Shown here: positions 53,634-63,953 of the stretch, in pieces
How the letters are laid out: every line of letters starts with the position of its first letter
Position numbering within the stretch: the first letter of the stretch is position 1
Origin: Arenibacter sp. 6A1
GTDB taxonomy: Bacteria > Bacteroidota > Bacteroidia > Flavobacteriales > Flavobacteriaceae
Length of the DNA stretch: 64,000 bases
Reading direction: 5' to 3'
NCBI RefSeq assembly: GCF_012272855.1
Contig: NZ_JAAXCQ010000016.1
Span: forward strand, 46,877-110,876
The notes under the pieces: generated by a model
Told to the model about the DNA's origin: nothing
Databases searched by the model: none
Seen by the model: only the letters and a program-made list of their open reading frames with translations
Program-made: the position numbers and the translations under genes

Positions 53634-54038
53634 TTATTCTTTAGAAATGGCGGCCACCTCTTCAGGAGTGACGGTTTTATCCGATTTATTTCCCCAAGAA
53701 TGTAAAATGTAGTTCATTACATCTGCTATCTCTTCGTCCGCTAGTCCCATGGGAGCCATGGTGCCATTATAGTTTATACCATTGACGACAATAGGGCCTT
53801 GTTGACCATATTTGATACCACGGATGCTTTCTTCTCTTTTTTTAAGTAGATAATCGGAATTGGCCAAGGGAGGAAAGGTGTTTGTAACGCCTTCTCCCTT
53901 GGACATATGGCAGTTGACACAAAAGTCGGTGTAGATGTCTGCTCCTCGTTTAATGCTTTCTTCTAATTCCTTGTCCTGGAAAATAAAAATGGACAAAAAA
54001 ACGACGGAAGGAATATAGGTTAAAAAGAACAATTTCAT
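53634..54038 (-). CDS. exported cytochrome c, class I
   Basis: A 134-residue monohaem cytochrome c with an N-terminal hydrophobic segment (LTYIPSVVFLSIFIF) that exports or anchors it. The haem-binding CVNCH is at residues 40-44 and the axial Met is probably in TMAPMG (94 or 97). Such small cytochromes receive electrons from periplasmic dehydrogenases. The sugar dehydrogenase gene lies 79 bases upstream on the same strand, so the cytochrome is a natural electron acceptor for it. It converges with murQ, and no strong hairpin was seen in the 45-base gap. Confidence 0.9.
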   Translation of the reverse strand: MKLFFLTYIPSVVFLSIFIFQDKELEESIKRGADIYTDFCVNCHMSKGEGVTNTFPPLANSDYLLKKREESIRGIKYGQQGPIVVNGINYNGTMAPMGLADEEIADVMNYILHSWGNKSDKTVTPEEVAAISKE

Positions 54039-54117
54039 TTTACGAAGGTTTATGAGGGATAGTAATTTTTATTCTTTTCTGGGCATTGAAGTAACCCTGA
54101 CTTAGCAAAACTAGCGC

Positions 54118-55236
54118 TTAATTAGGGATCAATTTATAAATTCCCTTTCCTTCTACGGCCACATAAATATAACCGTTCGGAGCTTGCCTAACATCGCGTA
54201 CGCGGCCAATATCGGTCATTAATTTTTCGCGTTTTACGACTTTATTGTCCTTAAGAACCAATCTTTCTAAGTATTGAAATTTTAGGGACCCTATCAATAA
54301 ATTATTTTTCCAATCAGGGTATTTGTCCGAAGTCACAAAAGTCATTCCGCTCGGGGCAATAGAGGGTACCCAATAGTATATCGGTTGTTCTGTCCCTTTC
54401 ATTTCCGTGCTGTCCGTGATAGAGGTTCCACTGTAATTAATGCCATAGGTAACCAAGGGCCAACCATAATTTTTGCCTTTTTCAATAATGTTGATCTCAT
54501 CGCCACCTTGGGGCCCATGTTCGTGTTCCCATATGGTACCGGTTACAGGGTTTTTGATCAGGCCTTGAGGATTTCTATGGCCATAACTAAAAATAGCTTT
54601 TTTAGCCCCTTCTTGACTTACAAAAGGATTGTCTTCAGGAATAGAGCCGTCGTCATGGAGCCGGTATATTTTTCCTCCATCTCTGCTAATGTCTTGTGGA
54701 TTAATGTCTCTGTCTCCTCGATCACCAATAGAGAAATACAAATATCCCTCATTGTCAAAAACAATTCGAGATCCAAAATGTTGTCCTTTAGTAGTATTTG
54801 GGGTGGCTTTGTAAAGCACTTCTGAGTTGGTTAGGCTATTGTTATCTAGTTTTGCTCGAACTAAAGTGGTGTTGCCTCCTTTTTCGGCGCCTCCTTCAGA
54901 AGAGAAGGACATGTAAATCCAGCCATTGTTCTTATAATCCGGATGCAGGGCTATATCCAATAAACCGCCTTGCCCCCTAACATAAACAGCTGGCACATTG
55001 CTTACTGTGGATTTTTTTCCGTCTTTAAAATGGATTAGTTCTCCCGACTTTTCTGTGATTAACATACTGTCATCCGGTAAGAAAGCCATTCCCCACGGAA
55101 TTTGTAGTTCATCGATTATTAATTCTGTCGAAAAAGGCACTTCTGTAGGAGTATCTATCTTATTATCAGTGGATTGCGCGCAAGATAAATTCATCGTCAA
55201 TAGAGTGAAACTGAGTAGTAGAATACTATACTTCAT
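54118..55236 (-). CDS. PQQ-dependent sugar dehydrogenase, lipoprotein
   Basis: A 372-residue protein of the soluble aldose (glucose/sorbosone) dehydrogenase family, six-bladed propeller. The leader ends LTMNLSCAQS, with a lipobox-like Cys19. Family motifs: IPWGMAFLPDDSMLITEKSGEL near residues 47-68, RGQGGLLDIALHPDY with the catalytic-type His near residue 100, DNPFV, YGHRNPQGL and the HEHGPQGGDEINIIEKGKNYGWPL block near residue 240. It oxidises an aldose at C1 in the periplasm if PQQ is available; PQQ supply is not visible here. It is followed by a cytochrome c gene, its likely electron acceptor. Confidence 0.9.
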   Translation of the reverse strand: MKYSILLLSFTLLTMNLSCAQSTDNKIDTPTEVPFSTELIIDELQIPWGMAFLPDDSMLITEKSGELIHFKDGKKSTVSNVPAVYVRGQGGLLDIALHPDYKNNGWIYMSFSSEGGAEKGGNTTLVRAKLDNNSLTNSEVLYKATPNTTKGQHFGSRIVFDNEGYLYFSIGDRGDRDINPQDISRDGGKIYRLHDDGSIPEDNPFVSQEGAKKAIFSYGHRNPQGLIKNPVTGTIWEHEHGPQGGDEINIIEKGKNYGWPLVTYGINYSGTSITDSTEMKGTEQPIYYWVPSIAPSGMTFVTSDKYPDWKNNLLIGSLKFQYLERLVLKDNKVVKREKLMTDIGRVRDVRQAPNGYIYVAVEGKGIYKLIPN

Positions 55237-55375
55237 GATAAGGCGTTAGTTAATAAGTGATTAAGTAAACAAATTTACCTAAAGATAATTATAAAATAGC
55301 CAAAAATAACCAATAGCATGTAGACTATATTTTGTTCCCCATTTAAATAGAGACCTTAAAATCCTTATATAACCT

Positions 55376-58300
55376 ATGCTTCCCAGATATTTCAAGCATA
55401 TTTTTTATGCATTGCTATTAATTATCGGATCAATTATTTGTGGTTCGGCAATGGCGAATTCCACGGTAAATGGTTTTGTTTCGGATATTTCAACAGCCTT
55501 TAAAGAAATCAATACTTCTTCTGCCCATAAATTGTTATCAGGGGGTATAATTAATCACCAGTCCATAATTTTCCCAAAAAAGCAATCGCGTTCAACAAAG
55601 GAAATGAGTACTATGATGTTTTCAACTGTTATCAATGGGGCAAATGAAGAAGTTATATGTACCAATGATGGTACTACATTGGCCAAGTTTTTTCTTTGTG
55701 GTACCGGAGACAATAGAACGGTAACGGTAAATGGGAGTGGGACCATAACTTGGCAAAAGCAACTGTCCAGCTGTCCATTGGTCGGAAGTGATGCATGTCC
55801 GGTGAAGGATAATAGTTGTTATGGACCTGGCATTACTGGAGCATCTTATTTTTTAGATGCGAGCGATCCCTCGGTAGCTGGGGAATATAGGGTACGGATA
55901 GACTCTGGCGTGTTCTATTATTTCAGAGTATCGTCTAATCCTTTGAATCCTCAGTTAAGTACTCAAGATTTTGTTTGTGGTGCGCCCGGTAGGGTGGAAG
56001 TTACTAATGTTCCTTCTGGCTATGAATACAGCCTTAATTCGGTTACCGGTCCGTTTCAGGACAATCCCTTTTTTGATATAACGGCGGCTGGGGAGTATCG
56101 GGTATTTACCAGATTAAAAAACGCTTCGCAGAGCGCTTGCGTTTTTCCATCACAAATAGTAACCATTAGTGAAGTTGATATGACTGTGGCGGTGTCTAAG
56201 GTCGATATCAGTTGTAGTGGGGACAAGGGGAGTATAACTATCGATATATCTGGAGTTCCTGGATTTTATAGCTATAGGTTGATACGAAACGGGGCTACCA
56301 TGAACTCTTTTGGTCCTAATAGCTCTAATACCCATACTTTTAATAACCTAGGTGCTGGTACTTATTCTGTCGCTGTCCAGGCCAGTAGTAGTTGTGCCGA
56401 AACCATCAGTACTATCAACGGAGACCCAATAACCATAGGAGCTGGATTGATTGCTGTGGATGCCACCGCCTTTGCGACGGATAGTTTTGGTTGCGGAGCA
56501 ACTTCGGTAGCCATTACTCTAAATGCTAGTGGAGGTACCGCTCCTTATGAATTCAGTGTCAATGGAGGGGCGTTCGTAGGGAGTTTTACCGATGGCACTA
56601 CCCATACTGTAAACAACCCTGGCACCTATAATATTGCTGTCCGTGATGCCAGTGGTTGTTCTAAAAATACTGTGGTTGATGTAGAGAATATTCCACCTCC
56701 CGTCTATAATATCACTACTGAAGATGCCAACTGTGGAGGAGCTAATAATGGGAGTATCACAGTAAACGTTACCAATAGCAACGGTTATAATTTGGAATAC
56801 AGTATTAATAACGGGACAAGCTTTCAAAACAGTAACGTTTTCTCTAATTTGTCTCCGGGTACTTTTGAAATAGTTGTTCGTTATCAACAAGATACTTTTA
56901 GCTGTAACACTCCAGCAATTAGTAGGTCCATAGGCACACCTTCTACGATAGTTGCCAGCGCCAATGTAACCCAAAGCCCTAGTTGTCTAAGTCAAAACGG
57001 TGGGCAAATTACCTTTTCCGGAGTTAGTGGTGGGGTAGGTCCATATGAATACAGTATAGGATCAGGTTTTATTTTAGGTAATACTGTTTTTAGCGGACTT
57101 TCAACCGGAACCTACAGCCCCCAGATCCGGGATGCCAATGGTTGTGTAGAGACCTTACCGGCCATTGTTTTTAATCCGCTTGACAAACCGACCGATATCG
57201 ATTTTACTATTACGGGGATCGATTGTGCAACTTCCACGGCTTCAGTTAGCTTGGCGGTGATTGGCGGAGCAGGTATAACCGATTACCAGGTTATTTCTCC
57301 AATAACGGTAAATAATGGTGCTAACAATAACTTTACCGGATTGGCTTTAGGGAGTTATACTTTTAGGGTTACCGATGCCGAGGGGTGTAGTTATACCGAA
57401 AGCTTTGCAATTACCGATATCAGTTCTATTGGCGTCAGCAGTCAGGTTGTTCGCAATAGTAGTTGTATTGGTGACAGTGATGGGGAAGGCCGGTTTATTG
57501 TTGATGGTTTTAGCAGTACCTACAGCTATCAAATAGATGGAAATCCTATGCTTACCGGTCAAACTTCTAATGTTATTCCCTTAAGCGGTTTAGTCGCGGG
57601 TTCCTACGCGGTTACAGTAACGGACGAAGTTACTAGTTGTACGGAATCGAGCATATTGACCATTGCAGAACCTTTGGCCCCTCTGACCATAGCTCCGATT
57701 TGGACCGATATGAGTTGTCAGAATAATAATAGGGGATCGGTAAATGCGAATGCTTCTGGCGGATGGGGAGGGCATAACTATACGCTCACTAGGCCAAATG
57801 GCAGCACCATTGGTCCTAGGAGCAATCCAAATTTTTCGGGACTCACAGATGTCTCAGGCTTATACACTATAACAGTGATAGATGGTGGTGGTTGTTCAGC
57901 TTCTGCCAGTTATGGCTTTACGGCGCTATCCGCTCCTACCTTAGTATTAGATATCGCTGCCTCCGACTTTTGTTTCGATAATACCGATGCTACTACTTTG
58001 GTGGTAAATGCTAGTGGTGGCGATGGCAATTACGAATATAGAATAAACAATGGGACATGGGCACCAGGGGCAATGAGCGCTAGTTTTGGGAATCTAGGTC
58101 CTGGCAACCATAAGATAGAAGTTAGAGATGGCAACAATTGTATTGGTAGCATTGCCCGGTATATTAGACCGCAAATAACCTCTAGAATCAGTATCCAAAA
58201 AGAACTCACCTGTAGCCTAACAGGAACCGGAGATGCAGAAATTAGGGTGACATTAAGTAATGGGAACCCACCTTATAACACCTATGAATTAAGTTATAAT

Positions 58301-61300
58301 GGTGGTGCGTATGTAGGTGCGACTGCTATAGCGGGGAGTAGTTTTGTATACACCACTGGAATTTCAGGTACTTATCAATTCCGGATTACGGATAATTTTG
58401 GATGTATGGTCGAAACTAATATTGTAACCATAGACCCCACGGCAACCATTGTAGCAAATGCCATGGTCACCGATCCAAGATGTGGTGACCCCAATACAGG
58501 GGTAGTAGAATTGGAGCCAGATACTTCGGTCGGAATTCCGCCTTTTCAATATAGCATTGATAATGCTGTGGGCTCGTTTACTAATCAGAACGTTTACGGA
58601 AATCTTTCGCCGGGGAATTATACTTATTATGTCAGAGATAGTAGAGGATGCAGTGTAGGAGTAGACTTTACCATAGGGCCTCCAATAGCCGGAATAGATG
58701 CATCGGTAGTTGCCAATGCAGCAAGTTGTTCTGCTGGGGCAGTATTAGGTAGCATAGACGTTGTTGGGAATACAAACGGTTTGGCCCCTTACACTTATAC
58801 CTTATTAGATGGTGCCGGAAATATTAGGAGTGCTATAGGCCCAACGCCCAGTGCCACTACTAGCTTTACAAATCTAACAACCGGAAGATATAGCGTAGTA
58901 ACCAGGGATGCTGCCGGATGTGAAGACCGCGATGCAATCACTGTAACAGTTTCTGGATTTAGTATAGCCCCTATTCCGCCTCCGGTTCCGGTGTCTTGCG
59001 ATGCAACAGGGTTTACCTATAGCGTAACGGTATCCGGAGGTTCTGGATCTTATGAAATTAGACTGTTGGGAGAGCCCGCCTATTACCCTTTAACTCCAGG
59101 AGGCGGAACCCATACTTTTAGCAATGCTTTGAATGGAATTATTTATGGGGTTCCGTATACCGTTGAGGTACACGATTTAGGAACCAACTGTTACTATTTT
59201 CAGGAAATCCCGCCCGTAGACGAACCTAATTCCCTCCAAGTTACAGCTTCGGGAACTACAGCCTCCTGTGATGTTGCTGGGAATGGTGTTTTTAGTTATG
59301 AGGTTATAGATTACTCAGGAACACAATTAGAAATATCGGTAATAGATGCTAGCACAGGAGCAATTATTTCTCCTCCAACACCCATTACGGTTCCAGTCTA
59401 TACGGGAACACCTTATGCAGATCAGATCACTGCATTGCCCCCAGGAAGTTATCAGGTCTTGGTAGAAGATTTGAATTCTAATTGTACAAGCAGTGCCCAG
59501 GCCCTTATAATTCAGGATATTCCAACAATTAGTGTCGATCGCAATACCAACGCCAATTGTAATAATCCCAATGGACGACTGATAGTACGTGGGGTGGGGG
59601 GTACAGCGCCATATCTGTTTTCTGTTGTGCCTAGAGCAAAGCCAGTGGAAACCTTTACAGCTGCTACGACCTATGATTTACCTCCTGGGGATTATGATAT
59701 TTATGTGCAGGACGGCAATAGCTGTGTTTCTAACATGGGGCAGACTATTGCCATGTCTCTTGGCGTACCTACACCTACGGTAGATGTAACCAATCAATGT
59801 ACCGCTGTTTCGTCCTATATCGTAGCGGTTACTTCTCCATTAAGTAGCGGAACATCACCAGAAACAACTTTTCAATATGATATGGGCGGCGGGTTTCAAT
59901 CTAGCCCCACCTTTACCGTGCCCAATCCGGGGAGCTATACTATCACGGTTCGCGATGGTAATGGATGTACCAATACCGTAGAGGCAGCCGTATTCGATTT
60001 CTTTTCTATAACTGCAAGTGCTACTGCAGAACCTTCTTGCAATAATTCAGATGGAATTATAACGGTAGAAACTTCGGGTGGAAGTGGCGATTTTAATTAT
60101 GTTTTGGATGATGGTGTCAATCCGGTTATTCTTCAATCGGATAACCCGGTATTTACCGGTTTACCTCCAGGGAATTACAACATTACTGTTACCGATAGAA
60201 GTTCTAATACCCTGCCATTGTGCCAAGATACCGCTACGGTAGAAATTATTACGGTATCGCAACCTATAATTGATTCGGTGAGCATTACGGATATTTCTTG
60301 TTTTGGGAGCGCCGATGGCAGTATTACGGTCGATTTAGTCCCTTCTTCGGTAACGGACGGGCCTTTTACGTATAATTTATATGATAGCACTAATACATTG
60401 GTAAAAAGCCAGCCCGATGCTATTTTGGATAATTTATCGCCCGATACTTATGAGGTTGAGGTGGTGTCTAATAGAGGGTGTGTGTCCCTACGCTTAGAAG
60501 CAACTATAGCAGAACCAACCGTATTAATGGGGAAAGCAGATGCGCCTTCATTTAGCTGTAATCCGGCAATTAATACCTTTAATACCACAACCTTAACTAT
60601 CTATTCGGACACTAATGGCGATGGAAGCGGTAGTCTTACGGGAACTGCTCCCTATACTTATAGTATCAACGATGGGACGGCTGTTTTTGATGGTACCAAC
60701 TTCCAAAGCAGTAACACCTTCGAAATTATAGATAATGGTAGCCCACAGATAATAACGGCAACTATTCGAGATGCTAACGGATGCGAATTTATAGATACCG
60801 TCAACCTGATGCCTCCCAATGGATTAACCTTTAATTTTAATGAACTTAGCCCGATTAGCTGCGATGCTTCGGGAGCAGGGGTTGTTGCCGGTACGGTAGA
60901 AATAATAATTGATCAGGGACCGGGGAATTACGGAGTAGAAATATTACCGCTAGGCTCCCAACCAGAACGAATAACTGGTTGGGCAGATAGGATTGTCTGG
61001 GATATAGATACCCCAGGGGATTATATTTTTGCGGTCAGGGATATCGACAATGGAGGGTGTCTGTATGTTACCCCTATTCACACGGTGCCAGATTATAACC
61101 TTTTAGAAGCGGAGATCAACGAGCTTAAGCCGGTAACTTGTTTTAATGGATCCGACGGTGAAATAAGTATTACAATCAATAAGTATATCGGTACATATAA
61201 TTACGAGGTATTTTCTCGTGATATGGCCGGAATGGAAACATCGACAGGGGTTATGGGTAGTTTTGATACCGAGAACCCTATTAATACGCCAGAAATTATT

Positions 61301-63802
61301 AGAGGGGTGCCGGCAGGAAACCTTGTTGTTCGCATTCTAGAATTAGACAGTCCATATTGTACTTCCATTAGTAACGTTACTACCGTAAAAGGACCTGATA
61401 GGGCCTTGGAGGTAACACCGGTACAAACCGCTGGTGTAACTTGTTTTACTCCTGGGAGGGGCGAAATTACCGTTAGTGGCGATGGTGGTTGGGGCGGATA
61501 CCAATATCAATTGGAACAAGAAACCGTCACACCCGGTAGCTTTAATATTAGTACACCATTTTCTGCTACCAATGTTTTTTCAGATTTATCAAGCGGTAAC
61601 TATAGGTTGAGTATTATGGATGCACAGGGGTGTGTAGTTTCAGAGGAATTTTCTCTTGATTTACCGATGCCGATTGCTGCCGATATTAGAATTGTACAAC
61701 CGCTTTTATGTCCTGGTTCTAATGATGGTAGTATAGAGGCTTATAATATTAGGGGAGGAGAAGATCTAGATGGGGACGGAGAAGAATATTTGTACCAGTT
61801 AAACCGATTAAACAGTGCTGGAGCTATATTAAATACTAGTGGTTTACAAGAGTCTGTCCGATTTTACAACCTTCCTTCAGGGCGCTATACTATAAACGTA
61901 TTCGATGGTTGGGGCTGTAGCTTTACTACCCAAGAAATTATTATTCAAGACCCCTTGGCAGTAGATCCGGATTTGGTAGAAACCATGTCTCCTGGCTGCG
62001 GGGATGAAGGGCGAATGGAATTGTCGGTGGCCAATCCTATGGCAGAAATGGAATATTTTTATCGCAGGAGCGGTACGTCAGATCCTTTTGTGTCCTTCGG
62101 CGGTTTAAACCTAAGTAGTGTAGAAATTATAATTCCAGATGTTAATGTTAACCCAGGGCCATATCAGTACGATGTACAAAACGGAAACGGTTGCCCCATT
62201 CAACAATCGAACGAAATTAATTTAGATAGGGCATTGCCATTGGTCATAGCCTTAGATTTGGTCGATGCCAATATAAAATGTTCAGGAGAAGCTACCGGTA
62301 TCATCCGTTCGGAAGCTTTTGGTGGCGTAGGCAATTATAATTATATCTTGGTAAATAACGATTTAGATAGTGGTATTCCGGGAGTACCACGAGTACCTGG
62401 GCCGTTAGATATTGTTAGGAACTCACAAAACTCAGGTGTTTTTAGAAACTTAGATGCCGGAAGTTATTATGTCTATGCAAGGAGTGCCGGTTGTACGGCT
62501 ATTTCCCCAGAAATAGTGATCAGTCCAAAAGACGCTTTAGTTTTAGAGCGTTTAGAAGCCGTGCCTGTGAGTTGTAATGGTGATTTGGATGGACAAATAA
62601 GAATAGAGGCGAGCGGTGGGAGCGGACAAATCCGGTTTTCCATTTCGGAAACCTTAAGCGAGTTTTTTGAGGGTAACGATCCCCTTAATCAAAATGCCAT
62701 AACCTTTAGGGATTTGCCTCCTGGGAACTACGAAATTATTGTTCAAGACGAATTGGGATGTAGCATTTTACGGGAAATTTCCGTGACCATTCCAGAAGAA
62801 TTATTGGTGGCTAATGTAGCCACTACTCCGGAAACCTGTTTACTGGCATCGGACGGATCTGTACAATTGAGTATGGTAGGAGGAACACCCTTTGTGGATG
62901 TCGGCGGATCAGTATACTATGAGACCAAAATAATTGGCCCAAATAGTATAGGAGATGAGGTGTTTGCCAGAAATGATCAGTTATTTTTTGACTATTTAAT
63001 AGGTGGCGAAACCTACGTGATATTTATTAGGGATGCCAAAGGTTGTGAAACTAATGTGATAGTTCCCATAACCATGGGGGTAGAATTGATAGCAGAGGCT
63101 GAGGTAGTTTATGGTTGTGAAGGTATTTTTCCCAATAGCACAACAAGCATACTATTGGCAGATCCAAGCCTAGAGTCAACTTTGCTCTTTTCTTTGGATA
63201 TAGACGATCTCTCTTTGGCAAATACCCAGACCACTTTTGGAAATTTACCGCCAGGGGAGCATACGGTTTATATATACCACGAAAACGGATGTAGCAGCTC
63301 AGTAGCGTTTACCATCGAGCCTTACGAACCCTTAACCCTAACTGTAGTAAAAACAGGCCCCGACCAGATAACGGCTACGGCAGTAGGGGGCTTTGGAGGG
63401 TATGAATACTTTTTCCAAGGCAATGCTACCGGGGCAGATACTATTTTCTATGTCAGGGAAGATAGTAATGTTACCGTATCGGTAATAGATCAAATGGGAT
63501 GTAGTGCTACCATAACTATTCCCTTTGATTTTACGGGAAGGCTAGAGATACCTACCTTTTTTACACCCAATGGGGATCATAAAAATGACGAATGGGTTCC
63601 TGGGAATAGCAGTTATTTTCCAAATTTAAAAGTAAAGATCTACGATCGCTACGGTAGGGTAGTGGCTATACTGGATAATGTCTCTGGCTGGAATGGAAAT
63701 TATAAGGGTACGGAAATGCCTACTGGAGATTATTGGTACGAAGTGAATACCCATGATAAGGAAAACCATCAGTATATAGGTCATTTTACCCTGTACCGAT
63801 AA
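55376..63802 (+). CDS. SprB-like repeat adhesin with type B T9SS sorting domain
   Basis: A giant 2808-residue surface protein. An N-terminal signal segment (FYALLLIIGSIICGSAMA) is followed by about 240 residues of unique sequence, then roughly 25-30 SprB-type modules of 80-90 residues. Each has the pattern C-x-G-x-I-x-V-x(3-5)-GG-x-G-x-Y-x-Y, then F-x-N-L-x-P-G-x-Y, then V-x-D-x-x-G-C; examples are NCGGANNGSITVNVTNSNGY and NLSPGNYTYYVRDSRGC. The last 86 residues (from 2723: FFTPNGDHKNDEW, LKVKIYDRYGRVV, GWNGNYKGTEMPTGDYWYEV) are the type B sorting domain. SprB in Flavobacterium johnsoniae is the cell-surface adhesin of gliding. No sprF-like partner gene follows within the window. Confidence 0.93.
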   Translation: MLPRYFKHIFYALLLIIGSIICGSAMANSTVNGFVSDISTAFKEINTSSAHKLLSGGIINHQSIIFPKKQSRSTKEMSTMMFSTVINGANEEVICTNDGTTLAKFFLCGTGDNRTVTVNGSGTITWQKQLSSCPLVGSDACPVKDNSCYGPGITGASYFLDASDPSVAGEYRVRIDSGVFYYFRVSSNPLNPQLSTQDFVCGAPGRVEVTNVPSGYEYSLNSVTGPFQDNPFFDITAAGEYRVFTRLKNASQSACVFPSQIVTISEVDMTVAVSKVDISCSGDKGSITIDISGVPGFYSYRLIRNGATMNSFGPNSSNTHTFNNLGAGTYSVAVQASSSCAETISTINGDPITIGAGLIAVDATAFATDSFGCGATSVAITLNASGGTAPYEFSVNGGAFVGSFTDGTTHTVNNPGTYNIAVRDASGCSKNTVVDVENIPPPVYNITTEDANCGGANNGSITVNVTNSNGYNLEYSINNGTSFQNSNVFSNLSPGTFEIVVRYQQDTFSCNTPAISRSIGTPSTIVASANVTQSPSCLSQNGGQITFSGVSGGVGPYEYSIGSGFILGNTVFSGLSTGTYSPQIRDANGCVETLPAIVFNPLDKPTDIDFTITGIDCATSTASVSLAVIGGAGITDYQVISPITVNNGANNNFTGLALGSYTFRVTDAEGCSYTESFAITDISSIGVSSQVVRNSSCIGDSDGEGRFIVDGFSSTYSYQIDGNPMLTGQTSNVIPLSGLVAGSYAVTVTDEVTSCTESSILTIAEPLAPLTIAPIWTDMSCQNNNRGSVNANASGGWGGHNYTLTRPNGSTIGPRSNPNFSGLTDVSGLYTITVIDGGGCSASASYGFTALSAPTLVLDIAASDFCFDNTDATTLVVNASGGDGNYEYRINNGTWAPGAMSASFGNLGPGNHKIEVRDGNNCIGSIARYIRPQITSRISIQKELTCSLTGTGDAEIRVTLSNGNPPYNTYELSYNGGAYVGATAIAGSSFVYTTGISGTYQFRITDNFGCMVETNIVTIDPTATIVANAMVTDPRCGDPNTGVVELEPDTSVGIPPFQYSIDNAVGSFTNQNVYGNLSPGNYTYYVRDSRGCSVGVDFTIGPPIAGIDASVVANAASCSAGAVLGSIDVVGNTNGLAPYTYTLLDGAGNIRSAIGPTPSATTSFTNLTTGRYSVVTRDAAGCEDRDAITVTVSGFSIAPIPPPVPVSCDATGFTYSVTVSGGSGSYEIRLLGEPAYYPLTPGGGTHTFSNALNGIIYGVPYTVEVHDLGTNCYYFQEIPPVDEPNSLQVTASGTTASCDVAGNGVFSYEVIDYSGTQLEISVIDASTGAIISPPTPITVPVYTGTPYADQITALPPGSYQVLVEDLNSNCTSSAQALIIQDIPTISVDRNTNANCNNPNGRLIVRGVGGTAPYLFSVVPRAKPVETFTAATTYDLPPGDYDIYVQDGNSCVSNMGQTIAMSLGVPTPTVDVTNQCTAVSSYIVAVTSPLSSGTSPETTFQYDMGGGFQSSPTFTVPNPGSYTITVRDGNGCTNTVEAAVFDFFSITASATAEPSCNNSDGIITVETSGGSGDFNYVLDDGVNPVILQSDNPVFTGLPPGNYNITVTDRSSNTLPLCQDTATVEIITVSQPIIDSVSITDISCFGSADGSITVDLVPSSVTDGPFTYNLYDSTNTLVKSQPDAILDNLSPDTYEVEVVSNRGCVSLRLEATIAEPTVLMGKADAPSFSCNPAINTFNTTTLTIYSDTNGDGSGSLTGTAPYTYSINDGTAVFDGTNFQSSNTFEIIDNGSPQIITATIRDANGCEFIDTVNLMPPNGLTFNFNELSPISCDASGAGVVAGTVEIIIDQGPGNYGVEILPLGSQPERITGWADRIVWDIDTPGDYIFAVRDIDNGGCLYVTPIHTVPDYNLLEAEINELKPVTCFNGSDGEISITINKYIGTYNYEVFSRDMAGMETSTGVMGSFDTENPINTPEIIRGVPAGNLVVRILELDSPYCTSISNVTTVKGPDRALEVTPVQTAGVTCFTPGRGEITVSGDGGWGGYQYQLEQETVTPGSFNISTPFSATNVFSDLSSGNYRLSIMDAQGCVVSEEFSLDLPMPIAADIRIVQPLLCPGSNDGSIEAYNIRGGEDLDGDGEEYLYQLNRLNSAGAILNTSGLQESVRFYNLPSGRYTINVFDGWGCSFTTQEIIIQDPLAVDPDLVETMSPGCGDEGRMELSVANPMAEMEYFYRRSGTSDPFVSFGGLNLSSVEIIIPDVNVNPGPYQYDVQNGNGCPIQQSNEINLDRALPLVIALDLVDANIKCSGEATGIIRSEAFGGVGNYNYILVNNDLDSGIPGVPRVPGPLDIVRNSQNSGVFRNLDAGSYYVYARSAGCTAISPEIVISPKDALVLERLEAVPVSCNGDLDGQIRIEASGGSGQIRFSISETLSEFFEGNDPLNQNAITFRDLPPGNYEIIVQDELGCSILREISVTIPEELLVANVATTPETCLLASDGSVQLSMVGGTPFVDVGGSVYYETKIIGPNSIGDEVFARNDQLFFDYLIGGETYVIFIRDAKGCETNVIVPITMGVELIAEAEVVYGCEGIFPNSTTSILLADPSLESTLLFSLDIDDLSLANTQTTFGNLPPGEHTVYIYHENGCSSSVAFTIEPYEPLTLTVVKTGPDQITATAVGGFGGYEYFFQGNATGADTIFYVREDSNVTVSVIDQMGCSATITIPFDFTGRLEIPTFFTPNGDHKNDEWVPGNSSYFPNLKVKIYDRYGRVVAILDNVSGWNGNYKGTEMPTGDYWYEVNTHDKENHQYIGHFTLYR

Positions 63803-63893
63803 AAAAACAACTACTAAATACTTGATACAAAAGGGAATGAAAAATCAGGAGAATTTTTTATGAATTTTTCCTTTTTTATTTAAACATATGTTC

Positions 63894-63901
63894 TATATTT
63901 G
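63894..63901 (+). promoter_or_regulatory. -7 box upstream of tRNA-Pro
   Basis: TATATTTG fits TAnnTTTG and lies 52 bases before the tRNA 5' end; only a weak T-rich -33 region precedes it. It likely drives a tRNA or a tRNA cluster that extends beyond the window. Confidence 0.45.
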
Positions 63902-63953
63902 CAGTCCGAAAAAATAGCAACTGTTTTATTAGAACAACCGCTGATATTTTCTT

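Noticed and set aside
55376..63802. CRISPR or satellite-like array in the repetitive adhesin region
   Set aside because: The repetition is at protein level (diverged 80-90 residue modules in one frame); no identical short DNA repeats with uniform spacers are seen.
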